Shown in pieces: positions 8,052 to 16,949 of a DNA stretch of 64,000 nt (its first letter is position 1; each line of letters opens with the position of its first letter). Position numbers and translations under genes: made by a program. The notes under the pieces are model-generated. The model worked only from the letters and a program-made list of their open reading frames with translations, was not told where the DNA came from and did no database searches. The stretch comes from Clostridiaceae bacterium (GTDB lineage Bacteria > Bacillota > Clostridia > TANB77 > CAG-508): contig JAETPW010000006.1 in NCBI GenBank assembly GCA_021771025.1, positions 1-64,000 of the forward strand. Direction: 5' to 3'.

Positions 8052-9305
8052 CTACTTTTCCATTTCTTGTATTGCTTTTAGTATTCCATATTTTCCATAT
8101 TCATAGGTTAGCCCTCCTTGTAGATAGGCAATATAGGGTGGTCTAATTGGTCCGTCACAGCTTAGTTCTATGGTTGATCCTTCGGTAAAGGTTCCTGCTG
8201 CCATGATGACTTTGTCTTCGTATCCCCCCATGTCTCCTGGTTCTGGAATGACGTGGCTATCGATTGGAGATCCTTTTTGGATTCCTTGGCAGAATTGGAT
8301 TAGTTTTTCGGCACTTCCTAGGTGTATGGTTTGTACGATGTCTGCTCTTTTTTCTGTGTATTTTGGTTCTACTTGATATCCTAGTTTTTCTAAGAGACAA
8401 CTGGCAAATATGGCTGTTTTTACGCTACTTGATACGACTTGTGGCGCAAAGAATAGTCCCTTGATTAGGTTGGTGTTTTGGTTCATGGATGGGCCTATTT
8501 CTTTTCCTATTCCCGGTGCCGTTAGTCGTTCTGCACATAATTCGATTAGGTCTTTTTTGCCTGTCATGTAGGCTCCACTGGTAGCAATTCCTGCTCCTAA
8601 ATTTTTCATGAGTGATCCTACAATGATGTCTGCTCCTACTTCGGTTGGTTCTTTTTCTTCGACAAATTCTCCATAGCAGTTGTCTACCATGATAATGACG
8701 TCTTTGTTTACTTCTCTGATGGCTTTGATGGCTTTTTCTATTTTTTCAATGGTTAAACTTTTTCGTGTTGAATATCCTCGTGATCGTTGAATTTCAACTA
8801 GTTTTACGTTTTGCTTTTTTAGGCGTTCTTGGATAGTTGGAATGTCGAATTCGTTTTCTTTTAATTCGATTTGCTCATATTTTATGCCATAGGCTTTTAG
8901 TGAACTTGGGCTGACGGTTTTTCCTGTTCCAATTACCGTTTGTAGTGTGTCATATGGTGCACCTGTTAGGCTGATCATGGTGTCATTTGGTCGTAATAAG
9001 GCGGATAAGGTGATGGCTAGTGCGTGTGTTCCTGATATGAGTTGTGCTCTTACTAGTGCATCTTCTGTTTTGAATATTTCACTGTATATTTCTTCTATTT
9101 TGTTTCTTCCTGATTCATCTATTCCGTATCCAGTTGATGTGTTGAAGTGCATTTCTTGTAAGTTACATTGTTGGAAGGCTTTGATGACTTTTAGGCTATT
9201 GTTTTCGCATATTTCGTCTGTTTTTTCTAGTTGTGGTTTGATTTCTTGTTCTACTTGTTTGATTTGTGTGATTAATTCTTGACTTAATCCTAATTCGTGT
9301 TCCAT
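8052..9305 (-). CDS. PLP-dependent aluminium-resistance family protein (YnbB-like)
   Basis: Fold-type I PLP enzyme of the methionine gamma-lyase/YnbB 'aluminium resistance' family; its true reaction is not established. 417 aa, the normal family length. Conserved segments include FNTSTGYGIDESGR (N-terminal), LISGTHALAITLSALLRPND, the Asp that should hold the PLP ring in IIMVDNCYGEFVE, and the probable Schiff-base Lys in GSLMKNLGAGIATSGAY (about residue 235). ATG at 9305 with GGGATACC upstream. In many Firmicutes this gene sits near glnR/hfq; here it does not. Confidence 0.9.
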   Translation of the reverse strand: MEHELGLSQELITQIKQVEQEIKPQLEKTDEICENNSLKVIKAFQQCNLQEMHFNTSTGYGIDESGRNKIEEIYSEIFKTEDALVRAQLISGTHALAITLSALLRPNDTMISLTGAPYDTLQTVIGTGKTVSPSSLKAYGIKYEQIELKENEFDIPTIQERLKKQNVKLVEIQRSRGYSTRKSLTIEKIEKAIKAIREVNKDVIIMVDNCYGEFVEEKEPTEVGADIIVGSLMKNLGAGIATSGAYMTGKKDLIELCAERLTAPGIGKEIGPSMNQNTNLIKGLFFAPQVVSSSVKTAIFASCLLEKLGYQVEPKYTEKRADIVQTIHLGSAEKLIQFCQGIQKGSPIDSHVIPEPGDMGGYEDKVIMAAGTFTEGSTIELSCDGPIRPPYIAYLQGGLTYEYGKYGILKAIQEMEK

Positions 9306-9474
9306 GGTATCCCTCTTTTTCTTTTTTGTTTATTTTACTATATTTTGATTGTTAGTGCAAGTTTACTTGTTCGCTTTTCATGTCTTTATCTTGCTATCTC
9401 TATATCTTCCGTTGAATTTTTACGTCATTTATGGTACAACTTATATATTATTATTAGAAAAGGAGTGTTTTAAT

Positions 9475-9720
9475 ATGATAAGAGATTTGGAATGTAACGT
9501 TCGGTGCTGGGAGTGTACAGAAAATTGTTATTTTCGACTTTTAGTTAGAGTTCCTTCTTATTTTCCAGAATCATTGTTTAATAGTTTTGCTATGAAAAAG
9601 ATTTATGCAATGGCTGGGCAACTGTCAGCTAGTGGTCACACTCAAGAATATGTTGATGATTTTGTACGTACTTTTGCTGTGTCGTTTAGTATGGCACGAA
9701 AAAAGTTTTTGGAACAGTAA
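9475..9720 (+). CDS. Small cysteine-rich hypothetical protein
   Basis: 81 aa from ATG 9475 (AAAAGGAG SD 9 bases upstream); the frame is open upstream without an SD. Four Cys cluster near the N-terminus (CNVRCWECTENC), enough for a zinc or Fe-S site, followed by a helical region. Family not recognised. It contains an in-frame CGG codon (residue 7), rare in this window. It stands alone, with its own terminator. Confidence 0.6.
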   Translation: MIRDLECNVRCWECTENCYFRLLVRVPSYFPESLFNSFAMKKIYAMAGQLSASGHTQEYVDDFVRTFAVSFSMARKKFLEQ

Positions 9721-9763
9721 TATTAAAGCATTTCTTCAATCAATAGTTATATTGATATATCTA

Positions 9764-9797
9764 AAGCCTCTCTATTATTTATGAGAGGCTTTCTTTT
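9764..9797 (+). terminator. Intrinsic terminator
   Basis: Stem AAGCCTCTC / GAGAGGCTT with an eight-base loop, followed by TTCTTTTTC. Ends the transcript of the small Cys-rich gene. Confidence 0.85.
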
Positions 9798-9802
9798 TCA
9801 TG

Positions 9803-9826
9803 AAAAAACAGCCCTTTTAGACTGCT
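9803..9826 (-). terminator. Intrinsic terminator of small peptide gene
   Basis: On the minus strand CAGTC-TAAAA-GGCTG-like stem followed by TTTTTT, directly downstream of the 33-aa peptide. It supports transcription of that peptide separate from rpsR. Confidence 0.6.
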
Positions 9827-9833
9827 ACATTAG

Positions 9834-9935
9834 TTACTTTAAAAAGCTTACCATGTCGTATCCAATTTCGAAAAACGTTATTAACCCACTTAGTATATTC
9901 CCTATTATCGATACAATGTTAATTGCTTGTTTCAT
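9834..9935 (-). CDS. Small amphipathic peptide, 33 aa
   Basis: Encodes a peptide beginning MKQAINIVSIIGNILSG and ending MVSFLK: mostly hydrophobic with scattered charges, like small membrane-active or toxin-like peptides. The best SD (AGGAGGTGAT, about 9967-9976) is some 30 bases upstream of the ATG, too far for normal initiation, so the start or even the frame is uncertain. It is framed by the rpsR terminator upstream and a terminator downstream. No family recognised. Confidence 0.35.
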   Translation of the reverse strand: MKQAINIVSIIGNILSGLITFFEIGYDMVSFLK

Positions 9936-10138
9936 TTTATTTTCTTTTTTTACTAATTTCCAACTCCTATATTATCACCTCCTATCTAAAATTGTTTTAT
10001 TTTTTATATTTTCTAACTCTAATGCTTACCTGCGCTTATTAGATTTAGCTGTTCTTTTACATTATATTTGTTTTTATTTATTTTTCTGTTGCATTTGCAA
10101 CAAACTTTCTCTTATTATTTTATTGTTAAGTTATATAA

Positions 10139-10182
10139 AAAAAGTTGAAGTGAAAATTTAAAAATTTTCTTCCTCAACTTTT
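10139..10182 (-). terminator. Terminator of rpsF-ssb-rpsR operon
   Basis: Stem AAAAGTTGA...TCAACTTTT, extended inside by AAAATTT pairing, then a run of T on the minus strand. It lies 24 bases after the rpsR stop. Confidence 0.85.
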
Positions 10183-10205
10183 AGGACTTAACTATTTATT
10201 TCCCA

Positions 10206-10481
10206 TTATTGTTGTGCATATGGTAATACACCAATATGTCTTGCTCTTTTAATGGCTATGGTAATATCTCTTTGATGTTTGCTACAAGCTCCTGTTGTTC
10301 TTCTTGGTAAGATCTTTCCTTTGTCATTAACAAATTTTTTTAATTGGTCTGGATTTTTGTAATCTAATACAAAGTTTTTGTCACTGCATAGTACACAAAC
10401 TTTTTTTCTTTGTTTTCTGAATCTTGGATTGTAATCCTCATCATAATTTTTATTTTTTCTATTTTGTTTTTTGTCTGCCAT
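10206..10481 (-). CDS. rpsR: 30S ribosomal protein bS18
   Basis: Small-subunit protein that pairs with bS6 on the platform. 91 aa from ATG 10481 (SD AGAGGGGGAAG). The family core is complete: CVLC near residue 30, DYKNPDQLKKFVNDKGKILPRR, and GACSKHQRDITIAIKRARHIGVLPY. The CVLC and C...H residues suggest the zinc-binding form. Last gene of the rpsF-ssb-rpsR operon; a terminator follows. Confidence 0.97.
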   Translation of the reverse strand: MADKKQNRKNKNYDEDYNPRFRKQRKKVCVLCSDKNFVLDYKNPDQLKKFVNDKGKILPRRTTGACSKHQRDITIAIKRARHIGVLPYAQQ

Positions 10482-10503
10482 TTTTACTTCCCCCTCTCTA
10501 TGG

Positions 10504-10932
10504 TTAGAATGGAAGATCATCACTTGAAGATACTTCAAAGTCTGATCCCATATTTCCCGGCATGGTATTGCCAAATGTGTTTTCGAATGAACCGTTGTTT
10601 CCGTCCCCTTCTCTTTTGCTATCGGCAAAATAGGCTTCTTCTGCTACTACTTCGGTTACGTAGTGTTTTACTCCTTGGTCGTCATCCCATGTTCTGGTTT
10701 GTAATCTTCCAATTACGCCTACTTGTTGACCTTTTTTGAAATATTTGCTACAAAATTCTCCTAGTTTGCTCCAGGCTACTACGTTGAAGAAATCGGCTTG
10801 TCTTTCTTCTCCTTGTCTGGCAAATCTACGATTTACAGCTAAACTGAAGGAAGCAACTAGTGTGTTGTTGGTTTGTGTGTATCTTACTTCTGGGTCTCTG
10901 GTAAGTCTTCCCATTAAAATTACTTTGTTCAT
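10504..10932 (-). CDS. ssb: Single-stranded DNA-binding protein
   Basis: Binds single-stranded DNA in replication, repair and recombination. 142 aa: an OB fold in residues 1-110 (MNKVILMGRLTRDPEVRYT, FFNVVAWSKLGEFCSKYFKKGQQVGVIGRLQTR), a short Gly/Asn-rich linker and the acidic protein-interaction tip DDLPF at the C-terminus. It lies between rpsF and rpsR, the usual Firmicutes arrangement. ATG 10932 with AAGGTGATAG upstream. Confidence 0.97.
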   Translation of the reverse strand: MNKVILMGRLTRDPEVRYTQTNNTLVASFSLAVNRRFARQGEERQADFFNVVAWSKLGEFCSKYFKKGQQVGVIGRLQTRTWDDDQGVKHYVTEVVAEEAYFADSKREGDGNNGSFENTFGNTMPGNMGSDFEVSSSDDLPF

Positions 10933-11001
10933 TTACTATCACCTTTCCTTACTTTCAATAAAGGTCTCTACGGCTTTATTTTTTATTTTCGTTTTTATTT
11001 T

Positions 11002-11286
11002 TTAGTCTTTTTTGACTACGATATATTTGATGATATCGTCTGTGATTCTGTAAACTCTTTCAAGTTCTGCGATTGCTTCTGGTTTTGATTCGAAATTAAA
11101 GATAACGTATGTACCTTCCTTGCATTTTTTGATTTCATAAGCAAGTTTTCTTTTTCCCATAGATTCGTCTACAGATTCTACTTTTCCATTTTCATTGATT
11201 AATCCAGTAAATTTGTCTTCTAAAGCTTTTACCCCTGCTTCATCAACATTTGGATTAATAATGATAACACTTTCGTATTTGTTCAT
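11002..11286 (-). CDS. rpsF: 30S ribosomal protein bS6
   Basis: 94 aa, normal length. N-terminus MNKYESVIIINPNVDEAG and the characteristic MGKRKLAYEIKKCKEGTYVIFNFE are present. First gene of the operon; GGGAGGTGAAC precedes the ATG. A bS6:bS18 autoregulatory leader may lie between 11290 and 11340, but I could not verify its structure. Confidence 0.97.
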   Translation of the reverse strand: MNKYESVIIINPNVDEAGVKALEDKFTGLINENGKVESVDESMGKRKLAYEIKKCKEGTYVIFNFESKPEAIAELERVYRITDDIIKYIVVKKD

Positions 11287-11341
11287 TATTGTTCACCTCC
11301 CTTTGGATTATTAACCTAACTTCTCGTTAAGTAGAGAGCTT

Positions 11342-11372
11342 AAAAAAGCTATGCTTTTTCTTAAGCATAGCT
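11342..11372 (-). terminator. Terminator downstream of P-type ATPase
   Basis: AGCTATGCTT-AAGAA-AAGCATAGCT followed by TTTTT on the minus strand, between the ATPase stop and rpsF. The ribosomal operon must therefore have its own promoter. Confidence 0.85.
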
Positions 11373-11384
11373 ATTTTATCATAT

Positions 11385-13997
11385 TCAAACGCTTTTGACA
11401 AGTGTTTCGCTAGATTTTTCTTGTTTTTCTGCATTCATTTTTTTCTGTAATTCCATGATAGGAATTGGTAACAAGGAAATGGCTAAGGTGATGATCCATT
11501 GGGTTTGCGTAAGTGGTACTAATTTAAAGATATTGGCTAAACTAGGAATAATGACTACAATTGTTTGCACGAATGTCCCTAGTAGGAAACTTCCCATTAA
11601 AAATTTGTTTTCTAGAAATCCTTTTTTAAAGATTGATTCTTCACTTTTTATATTAAAGCTATGTACTAGTTCTAGTAATCCTATGGATAAAAATGCCATG
11701 GTTCTTCCTACTTCTAGCCCATAGTATTTGTTTCCTAGGCTGAAAGCGACTAATGTTAACATGCCAATCATGATTCCTTCGATAATGATTTTGTTCCATA
11801 AGCCATCGGCAAAAATTCCTTTGCGGCTATTTATTGGTTTGCGTTTCATGATGTTGTCTTCTGGCGCTTCTAGGCCTAGTGCAACTGCTGGCAATGAGTC
11901 GGTAACTAGATTGATCCATAGTAGTTGGATGGCTAGTAATGGTGATTTTAATCCTAATACTAGCCCCATAAATATGGTAACAATTTCACCAATGTTGGTA
12001 GCAATTAAAAAATGAATGGCTTTTTTGATGTTGTCGTAGATATTTCTTCCTTGTTTTACTGCTTCTACAATGGTGACGAAATTATCGTCGGTTAGTATCA
12101 TGTCTGCCGCATTTTTGGCTACGTCTGTTCCGTTTTTTCCCATGGCAATTCCGATGTCTGCATTTTTTAGGGCAGGACTATCGTTTACGCCATCTCCTGT
12201 CATGGCTACTACTGCTCCTTTTTTTTGCCATGCTTTCACAATTCTTACTTTATGTTCTGGTGTAACTCGGGCAAATACACTATATTCTTTGATTTGTTCT
12301 TCTAATTGTTTTTGGGATAGTTTATCTAATTCTTTTCCTGTGGCTGCTTTATCTCTTGGTCCTAATATGTTTAGTTCTCTGGCAATGGCTTTAGCTGTTT
12401 CTAAGTGGTCCCCTGTGATCATGACTGTTTTGATTCCTGCTTTTTTACAGGTTCTTACGGCTTCTTTTACGCCTTCTCTTGGTGGATCAATCATACCAAT
12501 TAATCCGACAAATTGTAATCCATTTTCTAAATGGTCACTATCTATGGTAAGCGGAAGAGTAGGTACATCTTTATAGGCTATGGCAATGACTCTTAGGGCT
12601 TGATTGGCCATTTCTAGGTTTTGTCTTTGAATTTGTGTTTTCCAAGTAGTATTGGTATTTTCTTCTGCTTGGTTACATCGTTCTAGCAATACATCTGGTG
12701 CACCTTTGGTGATGATTCGATAATGATTGCCTAGTTTATGTATGGTTGTCATCATTTTTCGGGTAGAATCAAAGGGAATTTCGTTTACTCTAGGCATGAT
12801 TTCTTCTAGGCTTTTTTTGTTTTTTCTCCATTCTAATGCTTTTTCTACGATAGCTTTTTCGGTTGGTTCACCGCTTACTTCAGGAGAGTTATCCCCAGTT
12901 ATCTCACAATCTGTACATAACGTAGCTAATTCTATTGCTTTTTCCTTATCATTTGCTTTTATTTCCACTACCGTCATTTTATTTTGGGTTAATGTTCCTG
13001 TTTTGTCCGAACAAATGACAGTACTGCTTCCTAATGTTTCTACTGCTGGTAATTTTCTGATAATACTATTTTTTTTCGCCATTTTGGTTACCCCAATGGA
13101 TAGCACAATGGTGACTATGGCAGGTAGTCCTTCTGGAATAGCTGCTACTGCTAGCCCTACTGATGTTAAAAACATTTCAATTGGCTCTATTTTTTTGATA
13201 ATTCCTATTAAGAAAATGATAGCACAAATAGCTAGGCATACTAGGCCTAAAATTTTTCCCACTTGCCCTAATTTTTTTTGAATTGGTGTTTCTGGGGATT
13301 CTTCTTCTATGATCATACCGGCAATTTTTCCTACAGCTGTATTCATCCCTGTTTCTGTTACGACTGCTTTTCCATGTCCATTGACAACAATGCTAGCCAT
13401 AAAAGCTACGTTTTTTTGATCTCCCAATGGACTATCTTGCCCACAAATACAATTTGCTTCTTTTTCAGAAGGAATGGTTTCTCCGGTTAAACTTGATTCT
13501 TCTATTTTCAAATTGTAACTTTCTAATAAACGACAATCGGCAGGAACATAATTTCCCGCTTCTAACATAATGATGTCACCTTTAACTAATTCTTCGCTGC
13601 CTATTTCCTGCACTTTTCCTTCACGAATGACTTTAGCAAGTTGTGGGGTCATTTGTTTTAATGCTTCAATGGATTTTTCTGCTTTAGCTTCTTGTACTAC
13701 TCCCATGATGGCATTTAAAATAACAATGGCAATGATGATAATCGAATCCATATAGTCATTTTCCCCTTGCCAATAAGAAACCCCTGCTGAGATGATAGAA
13801 GCAAAAATAAGAATGATGATCATAAAGTCGTTAAATTGTTTGATCAATTTGACAACTAGTCCTTCTTTCTTTTTGTCTTCTAATTTGTTTTTTCCTTCTT
13901 TTTTTTGCCTTTCCTGAACTTCTTCTTGGGTAAGACCTGCTTTTTCATTTGTGCTTAATTTGCGTAGCACTTCTTCCTTGTTTTGTGTTTGCCACAT
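11385..13997 (-). CDS. Calcium-type P-type ATPase (P2A)
   Basis: Membrane ATPase exporting divalent cations, most likely Ca2+. 870 aa from ATG 13997 (GGAGAGGATATT upstream; the in-frame Met 11 codons earlier lacks a good SD). It has the N-terminal cation-ATPase domain, the actuator motif SLTGE, the transport motif PEGLPA in TM4, the phosphorylated Asp in CSDKTGTLT, the hinge motif TGDGVNDSPAL, and a C-terminal six-helix domain (from about residue 670) with NLVTD. Not one CGG codon occurs in its 870 codons. Confidence 0.93.
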   Translation of the reverse strand: MWQTQNKEEVLRKLSTNEKAGLTQEEVQERQKKEGKNKLEDKKKEGLVVKLIKQFNDFMIIILIFASIISAGVSYWQGENDYMDSIIIIAIVILNAIMGVVQEAKAEKSIEALKQMTPQLAKVIREGKVQEIGSEELVKGDIIMLEAGNYVPADCRLLESYNLKIEESSLTGETIPSEKEANCICGQDSPLGDQKNVAFMASIVVNGHGKAVVTETGMNTAVGKIAGMIIEEESPETPIQKKLGQVGKILGLVCLAICAIIFLIGIIKKIEPIEMFLTSVGLAVAAIPEGLPAIVTIVLSIGVTKMAKKNSIIRKLPAVETLGSSTVICSDKTGTLTQNKMTVVEIKANDKEKAIELATLCTDCEITGDNSPEVSGEPTEKAIVEKALEWRKNKKSLEEIMPRVNEIPFDSTRKMMTTIHKLGNHYRIITKGAPDVLLERCNQAEENTNTTWKTQIQRQNLEMANQALRVIAIAYKDVPTLPLTIDSDHLENGLQFVGLIGMIDPPREGVKEAVRTCKKAGIKTVMITGDHLETAKAIARELNILGPRDKAATGKELDKLSQKQLEEQIKEYSVFARVTPEHKVRIVKAWQKKGAVVAMTGDGVNDSPALKNADIGIAMGKNGTDVAKNAADMILTDDNFVTIVEAVKQGRNIYDNIKKAIHFLIATNIGEIVTIFMGLVLGLKSPLLAIQLLWINLVTDSLPAVALGLEAPEDNIMKRKPINSRKGIFADGLWNKIIIEGIMIGMLTLVAFSLGNKYYGLEVGRTMAFLSIGLLELVHSFNIKSEESIFKKGFLENKFLMGSFLLGTFVQTIVVIIPSLANIFKLVPLTQTQWIITLAISLLPIPIMELQKKMNAEKQEKSSETLVKSV

Positions 13998-14076
13998 AAT
14001 ATCCTCTCCTTTGTACATGCTTTGTTTCATTCTATGCTTGTCTATTAGGATATATGAATGGATGTCCTATTTCTTT

Positions 14077-14993
14077 TTATTTTACTATGGGTTCTTGTAA
14101 AGTTAGGCTTAAATGAGTAGCGTCAAGGTGCACTTGAGCACCAATGGGAATTAATACATTTTCACCATTGTGGCCGAAATCATCACAGTGAATCGTAGGT
14201 ATAGAATATTTTTCTATATAGCGAAGAAAACAATGTTGAAAAGCCTCTTGTTGGTCTTTTCCTTTATAATGTCCTATCCACAAACCTTTTATTTGGTTAA
14301 ACACATAATGATAATCAAGAAGAGATAAATAGCAATCTAATTTATCTAGAGTAGTTGACTGATCATATGCTTCTAAGAAAAGAATTTTGTTGGTGAAATC
14401 CGGACAATATTCAGTGTGCATTAGATTTAGTATTGCCTGTATATTTCCTCCTAGCAATATTCCTTCTGCCTCTCCTTTTTGCCAACATTCCCATGGAGAA
14501 TGTTGATCTATTTCTCCCCATTTTGCTTCTACTAATCGGTTAACTAAATCATCTAGTTCCCATCTATCTTCTTTTCTCATCCCTATTGTTTTAACGTCTG
14601 ATTGATGAAAGGTAATCAATCCTGTTTTTTGGTAAATTGCTTCTAGATATGTAGTAGCATCACTGATTCCATATATTATTTTAGCGTTATTTTTAATGGC
14701 TTCATAATCAATCAACGATAAACAGGTAAAACTATTTTCTCCTCCTTTTGCTGAAAAAATAGCTTTTATGTCTTTATTCCTGATATTTCATTGAAATCTT
14801 CTGCTTTTTCTTCTTTTGTTGCAGAATAGCCTAGGGTATTTTTCATGACATTTTTTCCTAATTTCACTTTAAATCCCAGTTGATTTAATTTTTGTATTCC
14901 TCTTTCTAATGCTTGTACTCTATTAGATGTAATTGGATAAGATGGGGCAATTACGCCAATTGTATCCCCCTTTTTTAGTCGTGTTGGAATCAT
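14077..14993 (-). pseudogene. LD-carboxypeptidase (S66 family), frameshifted
   Basis: MccF/LdcA-like serine peptidase that removes the terminal D-Ala from muropeptide tetrapeptides. The N-terminal part (14993 down to about 14775; LKKGDTIGVIAPSYP) stops at TAA after EISGIKT. The remainder continues in another frame as AIFSAKGGENSF and reaches IPTIHCDDFGHN, including the Glu (LFLEAYD) and His of the catalytic triad. Adding one base near 14780 (ATAT to ATATT) gives an uninterrupted 305-aa protein of family length. So a single-base deletion, real or an assembly error, breaks the gene. Unlike the four CGG frameshifts elsewhere in the window, this break has no CGG. Confidence 0.85.
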
Positions 14994-15162
14994 TTATTTC
15001 TCCTCCATTATTTTTTCTTACTTTATCATACTATTTTTCTTTCGTCTACTAAATGAGTGTCATTTTACCAAAATATGCTACTCGTGTTATTTATAGTTTT
15101 CCGAAAATAGGAGCTGTGTAAAATGGAAGTTTGGCTAATTAAAAAAGAGAATAGATAATTTG

Positions 15163-15215
15163 GATTCAGAGCGGACTTATTCCTCAAAACCATTATCCAG
15201 TAGCCTCAGCAAGTC
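15163..15215. repeat. Dispersed repeat, GAGCGGACT family
   Basis: Contains AGAGCGGACTTATTCCTCAA, then AACCATTATCCAGTAGC. The same string, in either orientation and with few changes, is found near 45249-45285 and 48195-48235, in weaker form near 39150-39190 and 55150-55185, and its first ten bases abut the right arm of the structured element at 51881-52004. The rest of the 293-base gap between LD-carboxypeptidase and the AraC gene shows no gene. Confidence 0.6.
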
Positions 15216-15286
15216 ATAATTTTATCCATTAAAAGAAGAGGACATCTAATTTTTCCTCTTCTTTCCTTGTTTATTTTTTATAACAC

Positions 15287-16153
15287 TTATTTTACTGGCC
15301 ATAGTTCTATATATCCTCTTGTTCCAATAGGCTCTAGTTGAATTCTAGGGTTTTCTTCATCCCATCTATACCCAACAACACTAGGGTCATATTTTTTAAT
15401 TGCCTCCTGAACCTCTTCAATAGCTTCACCATAATTTTCTTCTTCAAAAGGCTCTCCTTGAAACATCATATACTTTCCTTCTGGTAAATCGATGATTTCA
15501 AATCCTTCCGGAATTATTCCTTGGTAATTCGCGTCAACTTCCACTCCTTGAACATAGGTAGAGGTGTTTTCTTTCCTATATTTTTCTGGTAGCCATAAAC
15601 AAACAGGTTCTCCCCCTATTCCTTTAATGCTAGTTAATAACCCCCATACGTCACAGCCAACCTCATGGCAATATTCAAAATACTCTGTTGCTTTTACTCC
15701 TCTTTTGATGATTACTTTTCGTTTTGGTTTATTCACTACTTGAATAAACACATTTTTAGTCCTTTCCATTTTTTCTACCTCCTTATATCTAAATTTTACT
15801 CCATATGGATTAAACAAATAGATTGGAATCGGTTGTTTAGCATATTCATAAGGATTGCAATTAAATTCTTTTTTAAATGCTCTTTGATAACCATCTACAC
15901 TTTTAAACCCCATTTCATAGGCAATATTTACTATTCTTACCTTTTCATCTCTCAATTTAAGTGCTGATTTGGATAATCTTAATTTTCTGATATAGTCAGA
16001 AATAGTAAGACCAGTAAATTCTTTGAATATTCTATATGAATACCATGGTGAGTATAAAGATACTTCGGCTAACTGAGCTAACGAAATTTCTTCGTATAGG
16101 TGCTTTTCAATATAATCTTGTATTCTTTGTACTGCTAATACTCTTTCATCCAT
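15287..16153 (-). CDS. AraC-family regulator with GyrI-like effector domain
   Basis: Transcription factor, 288 aa. The N-terminal ~105 residues form two AraC helix-turn-helix units (ISLAQLAEVSLYSPWYSYRIFKEFTG and IVNIAYEMGFKSVDGYQRAFKKEF). Residues about 130-288 match the GyrI-like small-molecule-binding fold (MMFQGEPFEEENYGEAI, PRIQLEPIGTRGYIELWPVK). The architecture resembles Rob/SoxS-type multidrug or stress regulators. It is divergent from ytaF, about 155 bases away. The ligand is unknown. Confidence 0.88.
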   Translation of the reverse strand: MDERVLAVQRIQDYIEKHLYEEISLAQLAEVSLYSPWYSYRIFKEFTGLTISDYIRKLRLSKSALKLRDEKVRIVNIAYEMGFKSVDGYQRAFKKEFNCNPYEYAKQPIPIYLFNPYGVKFRYKEVEKMERTKNVFIQVVNKPKRKVIIKRGVKATEYFEYCHEVGCDVWGLLTSIKGIGGEPVCLWLPEKYRKENTSTYVQGVEVDANYQGIIPEGFEIIDLPEGKYMMFQGEPFEEENYGEAIEEVQEAIKKYDPSVVGYRWDEENPRIQLEPIGTRGYIELWPVK

Positions 16154-16307
16154 CTGTTTGTTCCCTCCCTATGTATATAGAATAAACTATTTTTCTTTCT
16201 TTTGCTCGACTTATTTTGCTTTTCCACAAATTCGTTTCTTTGTTTTTTATTTTCTCCCATTCACCGTTTGTCGAAAAACTTCATATTTTGTAAGGGAGGT
16301 GTTATTC

Positions 16308-16871
16308 ATGCTATTTAATTGTATTCTTCTTTCCCTTTCTACTAGCATAGATTCGCTTGGGATCGGCATCACGTATGGAATGAAAAATACCAAAATTTCT
16401 TTTCTTAGTAAACTTATTTTATTTGGTATTTCCTTTTTTATCACTTCGGCTTCTGTTTGTTTTGGTGATTACTTAACTCACTTTTTTCCTGAATCTTGTG
16501 CCAACTGGATTGGTGTTATCTTATTAATGTTAATTGGAATAATGGTTATCATAAAGGCAATCAAAGAAAGTGCTTCTCCTAAACAAGATTACTATGATTA
16601 TGATCATTCTAATTGGATTGATCCAAAAGAAGCTGTTATCTTAGGAATTGCTTTGTCAATTGATAGTTTTGGAATTGGACTTAGTTCTTCTTTTATGGGA
16701 ATTAACTCGTTTTTCTTTCCTCTAATGGTTGGGATTTTTCAGTTTTTGTTTTTAAGTTTAGGTAATTTTCTTGGCAAGAAAATACATAAAATGAGTCAGG
16801 TTCCAGATATGATTTGGTCTATTCTTTCTGGAATTTTGCTTATTTTTATTGCTTTTCTTCGCCTCTTATAA
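16308..16871 (+). CDS. ytaF: Sporulation membrane protein YtaF (MntP-like fold)
   Basis: 187 aa from ATG 16308 with GGGAGGTG directly upstream; the open frame extends 50 codons further but lacks an SD. Six hydrophobic helices arranged as two repeats, each with the signature S(I/T)DSLGIGI / SIDSFGIGLS at about residues 13 and 122, as in MntP and YtaF. YtaF is linked to sporulation in Bacillus; a Mn2+ efflux role is the alternative. The stop is followed within a few bases by a perfect palindrome. Confidence 0.8.
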   Translation: MLFNCILLSLSTSIDSLGIGITYGMKNTKISFLSKLILFGISFFITSASVCFGDYLTHFFPESCANWIGVILLMLIGIMVIIKAIKESASPKQDYYDYDHSNWIDPKEAVILGIALSIDSFGIGLSSSFMGINSFFFPLMVGIFQFLFLSLGNFLGKKIHKMSQVPDMIWSILSGILLIFIAFLRLL

Positions 16872-16873
16872 AA

Positions 16874-16939
16874 TGCCAGATTGGGGACGGGGTAAAAAAT
16901 GGCAAAATTGCCATTTTTTACCCCGTCCCCAATCTGGCA
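16874..16939. repeat. Perfect 66-bp palindrome, GGGGACGG family
   Basis: TGCCAGATTGGGGACGGGGT followed by AAAAAATGGCAA, a two-base centre, then the exact reverse complement. It begins three bases after the ytaF stop and lies just downstream of dinD on the other strand. Almost identical to 17839-17900. Confidence 0.9.
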
Positions 16940-16949
16940 CTTTTGCTGA

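Noticed and set aside
9781..10161. 126-codon hydrophobic ORF on the plus strand after the small Cys-rich gene
   Set aside because: It begins inside a terminator, has no SD, and runs through the rpsR terminator in AT-rich noncoding DNA; the minus strand carries better signals.
11395..13755. Several 60-185-codon ORFs opposite the P-type ATPase, and similar ones opposite smc, mfd, topB and addB
   Set aside because: They are frame shadows of strongly coding genes, without SD sequences or recognisable domains.
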